Below are positions 1 through 11,169 of a stretch of 64,000 nt of DNA, piece after piece. The notes under the pieces were generated by a model. It had not been told where the DNA came from. It ran no database searches and saw nothing but the letters and a program-made list of their open reading frames with translations. Origin of the DNA: Nageia nagi. Its lineage: Eukaryota > Pinophyta. Every line of letters begins with the position of its first letter. Position 1 is the first letter of the stretch. Where the stretch lies: the NCBI GenBank assembly GCA_050084985.1, contig JBITNC010000001.1:194928001-194992000 (forward strand). The letters run 5' to 3'. Position numbers and translations under genes: made by a program.

Positions 1-500
1 CTCTACCCAATATTGCATTAAGGGGGAGTGTTAAAATTCCTAATGCATTATTGTTTAGTATACAAATAATATAAATTGTCTCTCATATTTAATTCATCCA
101 AATACTAAAAAGTATTTATAAATATCTTTTTAGTATTTAGAAATTAAATATGTGCAACTTGACCCTTCTTAACCTCATGTAAACCTTTGGTAAAAAGTTG
201 GGTTAAAGAGAGTTAATATGGGGTTCTATCTTATAAATAGAGAGATTGGGATTATTTTAACACACACATGATGATATCAAAGTTATTCTCATGCCTTGCA
301 GGTTGATAGGAAGAGAAAGAGGTTGTAAGCATTGTATGAAATATCTTTAGAAAGTAAAGATCTTGAGTTAGAGTCGAGTACTCTCACCTTGAGAGGAACC
401 ACTATACATGATTGTCTCTCTCTTATGTGTAATGGAGTATTTATCTCTTATGTTGTTAATTGAAGTAATAAGAACACTCCAAAGTGATATTATGGTGCAA
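1..500 (+). mobile_element. 3' end of a copia-like LTR retrotransposon (polypurine tract plus LTR), cut by the window edge
   Basis: A purine tract (AAGGGGGAG, 20-28) is followed directly by TGTTAAAATTCC at 29, the usual layout of a 3' LTR start. A TATA-like CTTATAAATAGAG lies at 230-242. The internal region would lie upstream of the window. The right LTR boundary is not defined: no second copy is present and no target duplication can be read, so the end given is approximate. The copia assignment rests only on the tract and terminus style. Confidence 0.5.
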
Positions 501-1370
501 GAGTTTATTCTCTTTTAGAAAAATCTTAATCAAGGTTGAAGATCTCTAACTTGAAATACTTCTTCTGGGCAGTGAAAGAACTAGATGTGTAAGGAGTTAA
601 ATGGGTTTTAAAAGATTTTTAGTATTATATATTTCATTTAATTAATTCTATGTGCTATAAATTATACTTATTTATTTTGAATGACCTTGACCATGCATGT
701 GATGTGCAAGATTGACAAGGAAATGTTGTATGAAATGGTTATTAAGGAACATGGATTTTTGATACATTTATGCAGATTTTGTATGTATTTAGATATTTGT
801 ATCAATATATATCTCTAAATATTATGGATTCATTAGATATATATCTTGATATATTTTGGATACATCCATTATATCTTCAAATGTTGTGGATACATTTTGA
901 AGTTACATATTAATGTATAATATTATTTTTATAACCTAACTAATAATGGCATATCTTATTAACATTGAATTTTGTGAGATGGTGTATTGGTTTTCGATGT
1001 GTAGCATTTTGAATATGCTATATTTTGAATGTGTTATGTATAATATTTCACTATTTCTTATGATAGTCATTATATGTAATATTTCTTATGTATAATATGT
1101 TACATGTGCAACTATGTGATAATTGTATACAAATGTCCGACATACTATTTGAAAAAATGTGCATCGTATTACTTGAAAAAATGAAACTTTAAAATGAGGT
1201 ATGAAAATTCATGGAAGATTAACTAGATTTGGGTTTCTTTTACATGCAATGATGATAAAAACCTTGATAGACATGTTTATAAAATTTGTAAACATAGAAA
1301 ATATAAGTGGTTTTTTTACAAGATGTAAAAACAATTCGATGGGATGCAATGATTGTAGAATATGCAAGGA
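501..1370. other. AT-rich non-coding stretch
   Basis: No open frame, repeat family or RNA gene is recognised here. Short TTGATATA/ATATATC runs around 760-900 are simple AT-rich sequence. Confidence 0.5.
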
Positions 1371-1379
1371 ATGGTTATA

Positions 1380-1915
1380 GCAAGGAAATAATTAAATTAT
1401 TTTAACAAATAAAATATTTTGGTATTAGTGAAAATAATCATATATTAGTTAGTGTATTATATACTTGTATATCCACATAGATCTAGTTAAGGAGGGTTAT
1501 CAATACTTCACATATATGAATAAAATATTTGTACACATAATGGAATAAAAAATGTATGGTTAATATTCTTGACCATGTTAGAAAATATTTTAAGTGTTTG
1601 AATAAATAAAATATTTAGGCATTAGGGTAGACGATGATCTTTAGTTATGCTTGTGTAGCCACATAGATCTAGTTAAGGAGGGTTATCAATACTTCACATC
1701 CATGAATGAAATATTTGTAAACATAATGGAATAAAACATGTATGGTTAATATTCTTGTCCATGTTAGGAATTCATTTAATTATTTGAATAAATAAAATAT
1801 TTGGGCATTAGTGCAGATGATGATACTTTAGTTAACTTATTATATGCTTGTGTAGACAAATAGATCTAGTTAAGGAGGCTTATCAATACTTCACATCCAT
1901 GAATGAAATATTTAG
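1380..1915. repeat. Tandem repeat, about 190-bp unit, roughly three copies
   Basis: The string TAGATCTAGTTAAGGAGG recurs at 1478, 1664 and 1861 (the last with GGAGGC), followed each time by TTATCAATACTTCACAT. Spacings are 186 and 197 bp. Flanking text (AATAAATAAAATATTT and a GGCATTAG block) also repeats. No coding potential is seen. Confidence 0.85.
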
Positions 1916-1984
1916 ATGAAATAAAAGACTATACTTATAAAATTAAAACTTAATGCTTTATATGTTCTATTAATTGAGTTTGGT

Positions 1985-2245
1985 TGTACGTAGTTTGATT
2001 AATCCTCTATATGTTCATTAACCCTTTATATGTTCATTGAATTTTCCAATTTGGGTTATATGCAGTTTTATTAACCCTCTATGTGTTCATCAAAATTTCT
2101 AGTTTGGATTATACGTAGTTTGATTAACACTCTATATGCTCATCAAATTTTTTAAGTTTGGGTTATACGTAGTTTGATTAACCCTTTATATAGTTTGGTT
2201 TAGGTGTATTTTAGGTTATATGTAGTTTGATTATTCACTATTGGT
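1985..2245. repeat. Minisatellite, 52-72 bp unit, five copies
   Basis: The core TTATACGTAGTTTGATTAA recurs in diverged form near 1985, 2057, 2109, 2163 and 2216, with CTCTATATGTTCATCAAATTT between cores. It is AT-rich and non-coding. Confidence 0.8.
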
Positions 2246-2613
2246 TATACAAAATTTGATTATAAGTGTTAGTATTAACAAAACAATTTGCATTGATTGC
2301 TGTAAGTAAGTTTTGAGCAAAAATGCAAGAAATACAAATTTGTTTGAAAACTTGTTGATAACAAGAAATACAATTTTTTCTCAAAACTTCACTTACCCAC
2401 TATTTATGAAGCCAAATCAATCCAATATACAAAGATAATATAACACCTTTATTCATCCATTTCATGAAAGATCCCAAAACACCTAACACTTATGATGCCA
2501 AATCAATCCAATATATAAAGATGTGGTAACAACTATTATACCAAAGTTAATGAGCGATGGTCATGTACAACAAATGCTAATAAAATTCTATTACATCCCA
2601 AAGCATATAATCT

Positions 2614-2991
2614 TTATACAAAATAATTCATACAAGTATACTTAGATAGTTTGAGGTTATCAAAATACATACATATAAAAGTGTATTGTATTATAAATGC
2701 CCATCCTTCTTCCTCCTTGCAAGATTGTTTTGATCTTTTAACCACTTCTCTCTTTCTTTTCCCTTCAACCCATAAAGATTTATATGAATGTGTTTTACAC
2801 TTTTGGATGGGTTCTATGTACATTTGATATTTTCTTCACTGACAAGTCCATCATATGATATTAAGATGAGTGAAAATTACAGTCAATTCATCATATGCAT
2901 GGACAAAATTTGACCTTGGATGAAGTTTTCATACACTTCTTTCAATTATCCTGTATTCAAAAATTTTGTGAACTATTCCTTGTATGATTTC
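2614..2991 (-). pseudogene. Possible 3' continuation of the broken minus-strand host gene, weak
   Basis: Downstream of the recognisable C-terminal exon the minus strand has a partly open frame (EIIQGIVHKIFEYRIIER, about 2990-2935). After frame changes there is a lysine- and arginine-rich 69-codon frame at 2823-2614 (VEGKRKREVVKRSKQ). Related plant proteins have a conserved amphipathic tail at this point, so it may be the remainder of the same gene. Frameshifts and stops make the assignment tentative, and part of it may be chance. Confidence 0.25.
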
Positions 2992-3094
2992 CTATGCATT
3001 TTAGTTTTCCATTATGGTACAATTCTATTTTCATGTCAAATTTTAGTATAAAACATTTTGGACTATCTTCCTATAAATGATACCCATCAATATC
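2992..3094 (-). pseudogene. Host gene C-terminal exon, third piece (plant NT-C2/EEIG1-EHBP1-like protein)
   Basis: The minus strand encodes DGYHL, a stop, then EDSPKCFILKFDMKIELYHN. This matches the segment that follows the YYIIDT core in plant NT-C2 (EEIG1/EHBP1-like) proteins, where a 'GERLYEGC..A.ILKFD' type stretch is expected. The piece is cut at 3094/3095 by element A. The frame continues from 7416 on the other side of A once one copy of the 5-bp target duplication (GATAY on the minus strand) is removed. One stop (TTA TAG) interrupts it. Naming is from remembered family similarity, not a search. Confidence 0.6.
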
Positions 3095-3806
3095 TGTAGA
3101 TGCCTAAAACTGATTTACTATTTATTTAATAAATCATATTTATACTTCCTAAATGACTTATTGGAATATAACAAATATCAAGACAAAGTTGATATTATAA
3201 TGAAATACCATGTGTTATATTAAATGCTATATTATTTACCATGGTTCATAATTTAAAGTATGTTGAATACAACTATGATTATATTATTACTAGAGGTTAT
3301 ATATGCGAGTGGAATAGGTTGACCTTCAAAGATCATAACTCTTTGATATGATAAGATCTTTGATAGATGATTGTTTCCTACAATCTTCATCAAATAATGA
3401 TATCCTTATATGCCACCTATTATGAGAAATTATTATACTCTAAGCTCTAAAACTTTTTATCTTTTATGCACTCCATAATTCATTATATTCAACATTGTTA
3501 ACAGTGTGCTTCTCTAAGGATATTAATGAAGTGCATATTGAGGATTGAGAGTTTTATATTTTAGTGGAAAAGGCTATTGATTCATGCATACAAAGATCCA
3601 TTGCAAGCTCAACTTCAATCCAATTCCAATCCTCCAAAGATCGATTGATATTTTCTTTTGAGCATTGCACATACACTTCATATAAGGTGCATGATTTTCA
3701 TGTATATTTTTTGAATTTGATATAGTGTACATATATAGCTCTTCTTATATTATAGATAATTTTATTTATTATTTATTTTAGTATTTTACACAATTTAGGA
3801 TCTACA
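3095..3806 (+). repeat. Element A 5' LTR (712 bp)
   Basis: It aligns over its length with 6673-7415, sharing blocks such as CTTCCTAAATGACTTATTG and GGCTATTGATTCATGCAT. It begins TGTAGATGCC and ends TCTACA before the spacer and primer-binding site. Relative to the right copy it lacks about 25 bp near 3290, where the right copy has an insert at about 6873-6905. Confidence 0.88.
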
Positions 3807-3809
3807 TTT

Positions 3810-3829
3810 TGGTGAAACTTGATTGATCC
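3810..3829 (+). other. Element A primer-binding site
   Basis: TGGTGAAACTTGATTGATCC begins three bases after the LTR end, starting with the TGG that pairs with tRNA CCA. It differs from the primer site shared by B and C. The tRNA was not identified. Confidence 0.6.
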
Positions 3830-6672
3830 TATAAACCCTATAAATTTTATTTTAGGGCATTGCATTTTTTGAGGAGTCTTGCATTAGAAACCCTTGGTTT
3901 CTTTGCTTTTTGGTTGAGTTATTTTTTTCCAAATTTAGAAAATTTTATTGCCTAAAAAAATATTTTCTAAAAAATGTCACTATAGAAAAGCTTTAGTTTT
4001 TAGGCCATTTTATTCAATTTGGTGAGATCTAGCATTAGAATTTTTTTTTTTTAATATAAAAGTAACAACATATTCCTAAACCTCAACCTAGACTACAACC
4101 TAAACCTCAAATTCAAACTCAACCTCAATAATCAAAACCAAAATAATGTTAGTAAAAAGTAATATCTTAGGAAACCTTGAAACCATAGGATGCACATGCC
4201 ATAGAAAAACCTAAAACGGGCACTCATATCATAAAATTTGATTTCCCATTGAAAGTAGAAAATAAAAAATCCATTAAGAAAAACACATGGAAAATTTCAA
4301 TTTAGTTAGATAGATCTAGTTGAGATTTAGTTACAGGAATTAGAAAGCAAAAAGATTGGTCCCCTAAATAATATCAAATTAAAATGGAAATTTTTTATTG
4401 CTTTATAGATGATATCAAAAGGTTTTTGGGTGATAAAATTGATATAATTAATAGAATTGATAAATTAATAATCGATACTTGTAATGATAAAATATTATAG
4501 ACTTAAAAGAGATTACATTACTAGTGGTGGTTCCACTACCCATTAGTTCACTATAGTTTCTCATTATGCATTTCATATAGTTTTCATATCATAAGTTAGT
4601 CCCTTGTATGCATTTGGTTACCATGGAAAATTTAAATTTTTTAATCATGCTATCTTCACATATTCATCTTTTCAAACATGTTCTCTTAGTTATTATTTTC
4701 TCTTTTTATATCTTTTCAGCCTCATCATTTCATCAAGTATTCTTCTTTCATCAAATGCTTTCTTGTCTCTGTCTCTCATTAATATTCTCAAGTTTTCCAT
4801 GCTAATCAAATGTCTCATGTATAAGGTAATCTTATGTCTAGTTATTGCATCCCATATTAGTTGCATTTCATGAAAAATATTAAAAAATAAAAATAAAAAT
4901 AAAATAAAAAAGCAAAATTAAAAAAAAAAGTGGATATAGTCTTAGCTAGGGGAAGTATTAGTTTCAACTGGGAGAAATATAATTTTTAGCTGAGGATAGT
5001 TTTCAATTTTAGTTAGGGGCAAAATTTTAGAGTTCAGAATTAGAAATGAAAAACATTTAGTTCAAAATTACCCATTTTAGTGACACAAAGGTAAGTACAA
5101 GTAAAGTATATCATCTCAAACATCATTTTATTTATGGTATTCATGTTATGATTATTGTTATCATGTTATGCTTATAATGTAGAAGACTAGTTTGGATAAT
5201 TATTTGAAAATTAGAGCATTAATGACATTTGAAAACTATCTTTAGGGCATTAACATCATAAATTTGCTATGATATTCATTGCAAAATTTATTGTAAATAA
5301 CAAATTAATACCACTATTTCTTTGAATATCTGGTATGGAAAGTGAACATTGCATATGCTATTCTTATGGCTACTATTTCAAATAAAGTGCATGTTTTACT
5401 AATGAAAATTGAAAATACAAGGCCATTGTATCTATAAAAATCTGTTATTATATAGAAGCATTACATTGTATAAACACATGTTTTTGGAATATTAAATATT
5501 CAAATTATAGTTACTCAGTGCCAATTGAATATGCTCTTTTTTTGAATGTTCAATTTTATCATTTTAACATTGTTAACAACGTGATTTATGCAAAATCATA
5601 GATTATTTCAAATATCAATAATGCTCTCATGGTTTTAATAGTTCAAAATGGTTGATGTTGTGCTTATATGAATTACACATAGACCAAATGCATATAGGGT
5701 CAAAATAGATCAAATTAATGTTATGTGAAAAATATCATGTTATATGAAAATGTTCCTTCATGATTTTCATGATGCAAAATGTTATTACTTATTTTTAATT
5801 GATTAAGATTAAAGTTTGCAGGTATGATATTACTATTTTCATACTATTAATAGCATATGTATAATACACATTCATTAAAAATTGGGCATGCTACAAATCC
5901 TTGAATACCTATTTGAAAATGCTATTATTTCTCAAATATAAACTATAATGGTAATACTAAATAAAATTGCAAAAATATATGGTTACAAAATTTTGTAAAA
6001 CTAATGCTATCAACGACATACTTTTACTTTGAAAATCAACAGAGCCAATAAATTCAATGAGATCAAATGTGCTAAATTGTTAAGTAAGGATAATGAATAT
6101 TTGAATATTGGGTACCTTTTATGGAAGTCAAATGAAATTGCATCAATGATGGATAAAAAATTCAATGTTATGCTAATGAATGTTTTCAAGGCCATGGTCA
6201 CTCCATGAGCAAAATATCTCACAAATTGTAGGCTATTTGAAGCTTGGGGTACCAAAGGACCTCATCAACTTGCTAATCATGGTTCAATAAAACTATGTAT
6301 CTCAATGACCATAGTAACATAATCAATATCATATTTATTTGATCCTTACTCTTTAAAATGATTATTCTTTCATGGGATATGATCTATGTGGGTATTATGT
6401 TGGATTATTCTCAAAAAGGTATTATTCAGGAGAGTAGGACTCGAATAGAGGTACTCTCCTTATATAGGGATTTTAATTTTTTTCTCAATTCCCCAAAGAA
6501 GCTATTGTGAGGTGCAATACAAGACCATAGGGAGTAGAAGATATATCATACTTAATATATCAATCGAAAAAGGGAAGTTCACTTTACTAATGAAAATTTT
6601 CTTCTCTTCTCTAAACTTCTTTGGATTATGCAATTTTAATGCTTTTCATTTCATATCCAAAGAGAGGTAAAA
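3830..6672 (+). other. Element A internal region without recognisable pol
   Basis: No protease, reverse transcriptase or integrase motif is visible in any frame. Around 4070-4520 the + strand has a coding-like remnant: a Pro/Gln/Lys repeat (PKPQPRLQPKPQIQTQPQ) followed after stops by FDFPLKVENKKSIKKNTW. It could be a decayed gag-like product, but it is not assignable. Short ORFs at 4604-4873 and 6010-6255 have no supporting features. The rest is AT-rich. Confidence 0.5.
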
Positions 6673-7415
6673 TGTAGACACCTAAAAATAATTTATTATT
6701 TATTTAATAAATCATATTTAGACTTCCTAAATGACTTATTGCAATATAACAAATATCAAGATAAAGTTGATATTATAATGTAGTAACATGTGTTATATTA
6801 AATGCTATATTATTTACCATGACTTATAATTTAAAGTATCTTGAATGCAAAAATGATTATATTATTGTTAAAGGTCAGCCTTCACTCATCTTTATCTTTG
6901 CAGGCTATATATGCAAGTGGAATAGGTTGAACTCTAGAGATTTAAACTCTTTGATATGATAAGATCTATGATAGGTGGTTGTCTCTTGCAATCTTCATCA
7001 AGCAGTAGTGTCTTTAGATTCCACCTATTATGAAAAATTGTTATACTCTAAGCTCTAAAAATTTCTATCTTCTATGCACTCCATAATTCATCATATTCAA
7101 TGCTATTAACAGTGTGCTTCTCCAAGGCTATTAATGATGTGCATATTGAGGATAGAGGGTTTTTAAATTTTGATGGAAGAGGCTATTGATTCATGCATAC
7201 AAAGATCCACTACAAGCTCACCTCCTATCCAATCCCAATCCTCTAAAGATACATTGATATTTTATTTTGAGGATTGTACTTACACTTCATAGTAGGTGCA
7301 TGTTTTTCATGTATGTTTGTTGTATTTGATATAGTGTACATATCTAGCTCTTCTTATATTGTAGATCATTTTATTTACTATGCATATTCATATTTTACAT
7401 AATTTAGGATTTCTA
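6673..7415 (+). repeat. Element A 3' LTR
   Basis: It starts TGTAGACACCTAAAAATAAT after the purine tract AGAGAGGTAAAA and is collinear with 3095-3806. The end (GGATTTCTA) is altered relative to the left copy (GGATCTACA), so the last bases are uncertain by one or two positions. Confidence 0.85.
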
Positions 7416-7590
7416 GTATCAATTACATAGTATATATCATCTTCCACTAATAGAATAAGAAAATGTGCATACCAAGTAACTACATAAACTCCTGTTTGAC
7501 CATTTTGTATGAAGTCTTCCCACATAGAATCAAATGAGTCAAGGAAAATTAGATATGGACATACTTAATTGATAATTTTTGATTTGAACA
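7416..7590 (-). pseudogene. Host gene C-terminal exon, second piece (plant NT-C2/EEIG1-EHBP1-like protein)
   Basis: Read on the minus strand from 7590, this island between elements B and A carries FLDSFDSMWEDFIQNGQTG followed by VYVVTWYAHFLILLVEDD and IYYVID. Plant NT-C2 family proteins have the same order: an 'AMSFDSIW' segment, then 'V.SWNDHFFVLKVE..AYYIIDTLGE'. The frame is open except for one TAA near its start. Its left end continues at 3094 beyond element A. Its right end continues at 48566 beyond element B, where the shared TGTTC keeps the frame. This is the best evidence that a host exon underlies the transposons. Confidence 0.68.
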
Positions 7591-7730
7591 TGTAGACACC
7601 CAAAAATAACCAAAATTTGAATGGAAAGGGACCAAAATTAACATTTATTATAAAATTTATAGCAAATGACCAATCACTAACATCCTATAATCTAAGTGTG
7701 AAATGATTTGCAATATTTACTTGTCCCTAG

Positions 7731-7860
7731 CAGGTCTTGTTACACCTCATTGGGTCTTGTTACACCTTAACAGGTCTTATTACACATAAATAGGTCTTGT
7801 TACACCTCATAAGGTATTGTTACACCTTAACGGGTCTTGTTACACTTAGGCCAATCTTGT
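7731..7860. repeat. 20-bp tandem repeat in the element B 5' LTR, about six copies
   Basis: The unit GGTCTTGTTACACCTNANNA recurs from 7731 onward at about 20-bp spacing. The matching site in the 3' LTR (about 46857-46890) has only about two units, so copy number changed after or during insertion. Confidence 0.88.
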
Positions 7861-7899
7861 TGAATATCTATGGGACTTATCACCTATTGATTTTTTTAG

Positions 7900-8430
7900 A
7901 AAGTGTGACATCAACATACAAAATTAGTGGGGTTTGTTGAATACAAGGTTATGAACATCTCCTACCAATTTCTCCCAAAATGTATGACATCATAACATAA
8001 AATTAGTGGTTTATGTTGAATAAAGAGTTATGAACATCTATCATTAATTTCTCCCTAAAAGTATGATGTCATTTATCAAAATTGGTGGTCTCCGTTGAAT
8101 AAAGAGTTATGAAAATCTCTCACTAATTACTCCCAAAAAGTATGACATCATCAAACAAAATTAATGGGCTCTATTAAACAAAGTACAATATCATCCACAC
8201 AAAACTAATGAACTCTATTGAATATAGATATATGAACATATCCCTTTGATTTCTCCCAAAAAGTATGGCATCATCACATAAAAATGGTGAGCTATGTTGA
8301 ATATAGATATATGAACATCTCTGCCAATTTCTCCCAAAAAGTATGACATCATCACACAAAATTGGTGGGCTTTGTTGAATATAGTTATGAACATCTCCCA
8401 TCAATTTTTGCCAAAAAATATGACATCACC
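7900..8430. repeat. Tandem repeat of about 65-70 bp within the element B LTR
   Basis: Each unit has TATGACATCATCACACAAAA, then TTGGTGGGCTNTGTTGAATA, a TATGAACATCTC block and TTTCTCCCAAAAAG. About seven or eight diverged units are visible; an equivalent array lies at 46920-47500 in the other LTR. The position fits U3, so the repeated TGACATCA could act as an enhancer element, which is only an inference. Confidence 0.85.
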
Positions 8431-9506
8431 ATTGGATTTTCATAGGCCCTACTTCATTATATTTTTACAACAACGCTTGCTACATGAATTAACCCAAAAA
8501 TAGACCCTAGAGTATACAAATACCAAAAATAACTCCCAAAGCATACAAGTCCTATAAATAACTCCTATAGTATACAAGACCAAAACATAAGGCCTAGAAA
8601 TAAGATTCAGATTATCCCAAACCAAAACATAAGTGACTAGAATCAAAATAAGGCCTAAACATAACTCAGATAAGTCCCAAAAATGAATTATAAACTTCAC
8701 CTGAATATGACTTAGACCAATCATCAATGTCTTGTATAATCATCGATGACCTGAAACCTAGTTAAGCTAACAATAGACATGCTCTTGAACTAATTTGTTC
8801 CAAATAATTATTTAATCATGAGTGAGTTATTATTTCTTTGGTAGCTATGTAGATAATATCATGGTGATTTTGGACTTGAATGAGATTTTTGAGGCAAGTT
8901 GTTAGCCCCTAAATTTAAAAATCAAACAAACTTAAAAGGTTATAAATTAAAAATTCATTAATAAATAAAGGGACCCTCGAACTGAATTAAAATTACTCTA
9001 TAGGATTACATTCAAAATTTTAAAGAGTTAAGTACTTCTATTATATACTTGGTCATGTATTTTGATTCAATATATGATATTTTTTATGTGAATAGGTACA
9101 CTTGATATGTTGTTTTTGAATGTGTGCAAGGTACACAAGTGCTAAGGTGGAGAGTGTTGAAAGCAAATTACATTATGAACCAACAAAAATCAAAAGGTAA
9201 AGTGGAAATGAAGTAAAAGATTAATTTCATCAAAATCAAGCTCTAGCATCATAAATACCAATGATTGAGCTCAAATTCTAGTGATTGAAGCCAAACATCA
9301 GATATTACATACTAAATGTTAGTGACTCTGTAATGGCCCAAGGAGGCTCTAAAATATAATTTTGTAAAATCTCTTCAAGTAAATTTAGGAATCTAGATAT
9401 TCATTTTCTAACATTTGAGGTCACTCGAGAGAGTAAAAAATACATATTAGTATTTAATTTATATGTATATTTTTTGCTTATAGGTTACTTTTTTGGATCA
9501 ATATTT

Positions 9507-9526
9507 TGGTGCTAGAAGGAGGGCCC
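9507..9526 (+). other. Element B primer-binding site
   Basis: TGGTGCTAGAAGGAGGGCCC follows the LTR end after a TTT spacer. It differs by one base from the element C site at 25543. The priming tRNA was not identified. Confidence 0.8.
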
Positions 9527-11169
9527 TTGCATAATGACAAGAAGTAATTAAGCATAGGGGTTTCTTGGTTTTTTTTACAATGTCATGTTTAGTTTGTATC
9601 TTATGGTTTTAATTTTTTTAGTTCTATATTTTTTTAGGATCATTGATAGTATCTCTAGTGATTTGGTATAAGATGTTGATAAATTATCGTAGAATGTTGA
9701 CTATTGGAGGAGAATGCTAGCATTTGTTAAATAAAGGTAGGATCTCTAATTTTTGTCAACACAATAAGTGCAATGTGAGAATCTAAGATAAAAATGAGAA
9801 CAAACCTTCTATTTGTGATCCCTTTACTCAGTTGCATGTACAAAAATGTGGATAGAGTTAAATATAGAAATGCATTTATTAATATCATTAATTTAGTTCT
9901 AAGGTCTAACTTACTTGTTGGGCAGGGATCGTTGCAAAGCACTTTACCTAAAAATATTTTCTATTTTATTCACTTATGCTCTTTCTTTGTGCTAAAAAGC
10001 GATCTTAGGTGATCAGAATGGATTTGATAGAAAAGGAATAAAAAATTATTTCTTTCATATTATCACCTAATTCGATAAAAGAATCTACACTAAGTTACTT
10101 TCACACTTGGAAAAGATTAATGAATCTCCATTAAATCAGAGATGAATCAAGGTAAATAAATAGAGTTAATGGTAGAATAGTACATTAAATGGTTAATGAA
10201 TTGGGTGGTTGTATTCATGATAAATTGCTTTTATATAACTAAGTATGCTCTTGCTATTATACCTATGGTGATCTAAAGTGATCAGAAAAATTAAGTAAAA
10301 GGGTAATGACTTTTCATTTGGTTCAAAATTTACACTCACATTAATACTCTTACTTATCTTCACTTACCACATCGAGATGTGATTGAAGGTTATGTGACTC
10401 GTAAGAAGAGGTAATGAAACATTAAATTGCTCCCACAATTGGAAGAGTAAAATAACCTTATTAATCTGGTGATGAATTTCATGGGTTGATTAGACTAACA
10501 TATACTAATTAATTAAAATATTATTTGAATCCTATTAAAAACTTTAATTAATGGACATGTATGATTGGGAGGGTTAAAATGAACACAAGCCTTATAAAAT
10601 GAACATCAATGAGTTGAATTTCATTACCAATAATTGATTTTTACATTCTTGTGTACCCATCGATAAAATATGATAAGCCTTAGAGTTAAAACCTAGAGAT
10701 GATAATTGAGTTTATAGGTTAAAAGTCGTTACTTCCCATCAAAAGACTATAAAAAAGGGACTATACTTGGATTTATTCAACAAGATAAATCTCAATGATA
10801 TTCCTCAAGCCCCATTGCACTAAGGGGAACACCTTAAGTACCAAACCATGACTTAGCCATAGCTAGCCTCTTAGGATTACCAACCTACCTTGATTAAACA
10901 CTTGACAAGATAAAACAAAGTTAGGAAAACTAAGAAGAGTAAAACATGCAATTCATTCTACTCACATATTAAATATGAATTAAATTTACCAAAATGAAAA
11001 TATAAATGAGATAAATACATTGTAAAAACAAATGTTCATATAGGATGTTTTTGCATTAAATTATTTTCTCATAAATATAAAATAAAAAGATAAAAAATAA
11101 TTGCTATATATGATGTCTTGTGTTTTTATTATCTATTAAAAATATAGAAAATAAAAAATAACAAAAATA
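9527..11169 (+). other. Element B leader with repeated modules
   Basis: The 1.6-kb leader has no supported ORF. Two diverged copies of a module with 'TATGCTC...GATC(T/C)(T/A)A(G/A)GTGATCAGAA' lie near 9974-10020 and 10245-10295. A 'GTGACTCGTAAGAAGAGG' module lies near 10397. Related modules occur in the element C leader at about 26084-26120 and 26398-26440. ORFs at 9727-9942 and 9794-10012 are chance frames within it. Confidence 0.6.

Larger units (their letters stand above)
3095..7415 (+). mobile_element. Element A: non-autonomous LTR retrotransposon with Ty3-type termini
   Basis: Two diverged LTRs (3095-3806 and 6673-7415) bracket about 2.9 kb without recognisable pol. The left LTR starts TGTAGATGCC, the right TGTAGACACC. 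A primer-binding site begins TGGTGAAACTTG at 3810 after a 3-nt spacer, and a purine run (AGAGAGGTAAAA) precedes the right LTR. Flanks are ATATC (3090-3094) and GTATC (7416-7420), a 5-bp duplication with one mismatch. The element lies within a coding exon of the minus-strand host gene, whose frame rejoins exactly across it. LTR ends and spacer match elements B and C, suggesting a parasitic relative of the Tat group. Confidence 0.85.
7591..9503 (+). repeat. Element B 5' LTR (1.9 kb) with internal tandem arrays
   Basis: It starts TGTAGACACC and ends ATCAATA just before the TTT spacer and primer site. It contains at least three tandem families: a 20-bp unit at 7731-7860, a unit of about 65-70 bp at 7900-8430, and a unit of about 30 bp with ATAACTCC at 8500-8590. 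A TATA-like CCTATAAATAACTCC lies near 8550. It is collinear with 46713-48565 apart from array copy number. Confidence 0.9.

Noticed and set aside
29-262. TGTTAAAAT at 29 and its exact inverted complement ATTTTAACA at 254-262, suggesting a 234-bp LTR or MITE
   Set aside because: The TATA box at about 232 would put transcription start beyond the proposed end, and the preceding purine tract favours a longer LTR; the match is probably chance in AT-rich DNA.
4604-4873. 89-codon + strand ORF inside element A with hydrophobic residues
   Set aside because: Composition reflects T-rich sequence (Phe/Leu/Ser); overlapping frames are equally open and no start context or homologue is seen.
8174-8727. Minus-strand ORFs in the element B LTR
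   Set aside because: They run through tandem LTR repeats, which repeat the same codons; no homologous feature.
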